Assembly (NCBI RefSeq): GCF_003932495.1
Contig: NZ_QZMT01000006.1
Location: forward strand, 62,001 to 126,000
From: Guyparkeria sp. SCN-R1
GTDB lineage: Bacteria > Pseudomonadota > Gammaproteobacteria > Halothiobacillales > Halothiobacillaceae
DNA length: 64,000 bases
Reading direction: 5' to 3'
How positions within the stretch are numbered: the stretch's first letter is position 1; each line of letters begins with the position of its first letter. Below are positions 63,368 to 64,000 of this stretch, one piece after another. The notes under the pieces were generated by a model that saw only the letters and a program-made list of their open reading frames with translations, ran no database searches and was not told the origin of the DNA. Made by a program: the position numbers and the translations under genes.

Positions 63368-64000
63368 ATGTGCGGAATCGTCGCAGCGGTAGCCGAACGG
63401 CAGGTGGGGCCCATCCTTCTGGAAGGATTGCGTCGCCTGGAGTACCGCGGCTACGACTCGGCCGGGGTGGCATTGCTGGATGAGCAGCAGGGGCTCGCTT
63501 CGGCGCGTGCCGTGGGCAAGGTCGCCGCCTTGGCCGAGAAGCTTGAAGCCACCCCCATCAGCGGCCAGCTCGGTATCGCCCACACCCGTTGGGCGACCCA
63601 CGGTGTGCCGGTCGAGCGCAATGCGCACCCGCATATCGCGCCCAATGGCGATCATGGCCGGGTGGCGGTGGTGCACAACGGCATCATCGAGAACTTCGCC
63701 ACGCTCAAGGCCGAGTTGGTCGACGCGGGCTGCACGTTCGCGTCGGATACGGATACCGAGGTCATTGCGCACCTCATCCACCATCAACTCGAGCTCGGCC
63801 TCTCGCCGGAGGCGGCCTTCCACGCCGCCGTGGATCGCCTGCAGGGTGCCTTTGCGTTGGCGGTGGTCATTACCGATGCACCCGAGACGCTGTTCGTCGC
63901 CCGCCAGGGCAGCCCGCTGGTCATCGGAGTAGGCATCGGCGAGCACTTCGCCGCCTCGGATGCCCTCGCGCTCCTGCCGGTCACCCAATCGTTCATCTAC
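63368..64000 (+). CDS. glmS: Glutamine-fructose-6-phosphate transaminase, 5' part
   Basis: The first 211 codons, open at the right edge of the window; the full protein is usually near 610 residues. The start is MCGIVAAVAER, with the catalytic Cys directly after Met. The N-terminal glutamine amidotransferase domain follows: LEYRGYDSAGVALL, GIAHTRWATHG and VVHNGIIENF. The enzyme makes glucosamine-6-phosphate for peptidoglycan and lipopolysaccharide. The start follows a gene-free stretch and no ribozyme was seen there. Confidence 0.95.
   Translation, partial: MCGIVAAVAERQVGPILLEGLRRLEYRGYDSAGVALLDEQQGLASARAVGKVAALAEKLEATPISGQLGIAHTRWATHGVPVERNAHPHIAPNGDHGRVAVVHNGIIENFATLKAELVDAGCTFASDTDTEVIAHLIHHQLELGLSPEAAFHAAVDRLQGAFALAVVITDAPETLFVARQGSPLVIGVGIGEHFAASDALALLPVTQSFIY

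Overview
The window is a GC-rich, gene-dense chromosomal segment of a gammaproteobacterium. Gene order (pyrG-kdsA-eno-ftsB-ispD-ispF, tpiA-secG-tRNA-Leu-nuoA-N, hflD-mnmA-nudJ, ampD-ampE) is typical of that class. A nuo operon followed by a DUF2818 gene, a split YeeE/YedE sulfur-transport pair, the heavy-metal RND operon and the repeat types fit a sulfur-oxidising or halophilic lineage such as the Halothiobacillaceae. That placement is an inference from gene content, not a phylogenetic result.

Layout. 1-5.1 kb: a leftward heavy-metal efflux operon (His-rich small membrane protein, TolC-like outer-membrane factor, adaptor, RND pump cut by the window edge). 5.4-16.6 kb: mostly small metabolic and envelope genes on both strands (DUF3147, PhnA/YjdM, phosphoribosyltransferase, a probably frameshifted lipoprotein, APC permease, mltF, a small acidic lipoprotein, nitroreductase, hslR, GST, YeeE/YedE pair), then minCDE and zapD. 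16.7-21.8 kb: metH with a short IS5-like inverted-repeat element (MITE) in its upstream region, DUF2062, a MarR regulator. 22-29.2 kb: pyrG to secG and tRNA-Leu(GAG). 29.3-44.5 kb: the complete 14-gene nuo operon plus DUF2818, closed by a strong bidirectional terminator. 44.6-48.9 kb: leftward SpecificRecomb-family membrane protein, hflD, mnmA and NUDIX genes. 49-55.2 kb: a RelBE-like toxin-antitoxin pair, mutS, pncC, ampD-ampE, and a HigBA pair. 55.2-58.8 kb: a translationally coupled histidine phosphatase, RpfE/COG4255-like gene and recJ. 59.2-62.9 kb: dTDP-rhamnose genes rfbBDAC. 63.4 kb to the end: the start of glmS.

The right-hand 5 kb is rich in short palindromic repeats of at least three kinds: REP/BIME units of the GTAGGAGCGG type, a cluster of hairpins with two-base TC or GA loops, and an 80-bp inverted-repeat element. 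They fill the two long gene-free stretches and split rfbA from rfbC. No CRISPR array, prophage, intact insertion sequence or rRNA gene was seen. I found no convincing new defence or biosynthetic system. The items most worth checking are the MITE, the repeat clusters, the structured gap between nuoI and nuoJ, the basic-residue-free acidic lipoprotein, the broken lipoprotein gene and the extra His-rich gene of the metal operon.
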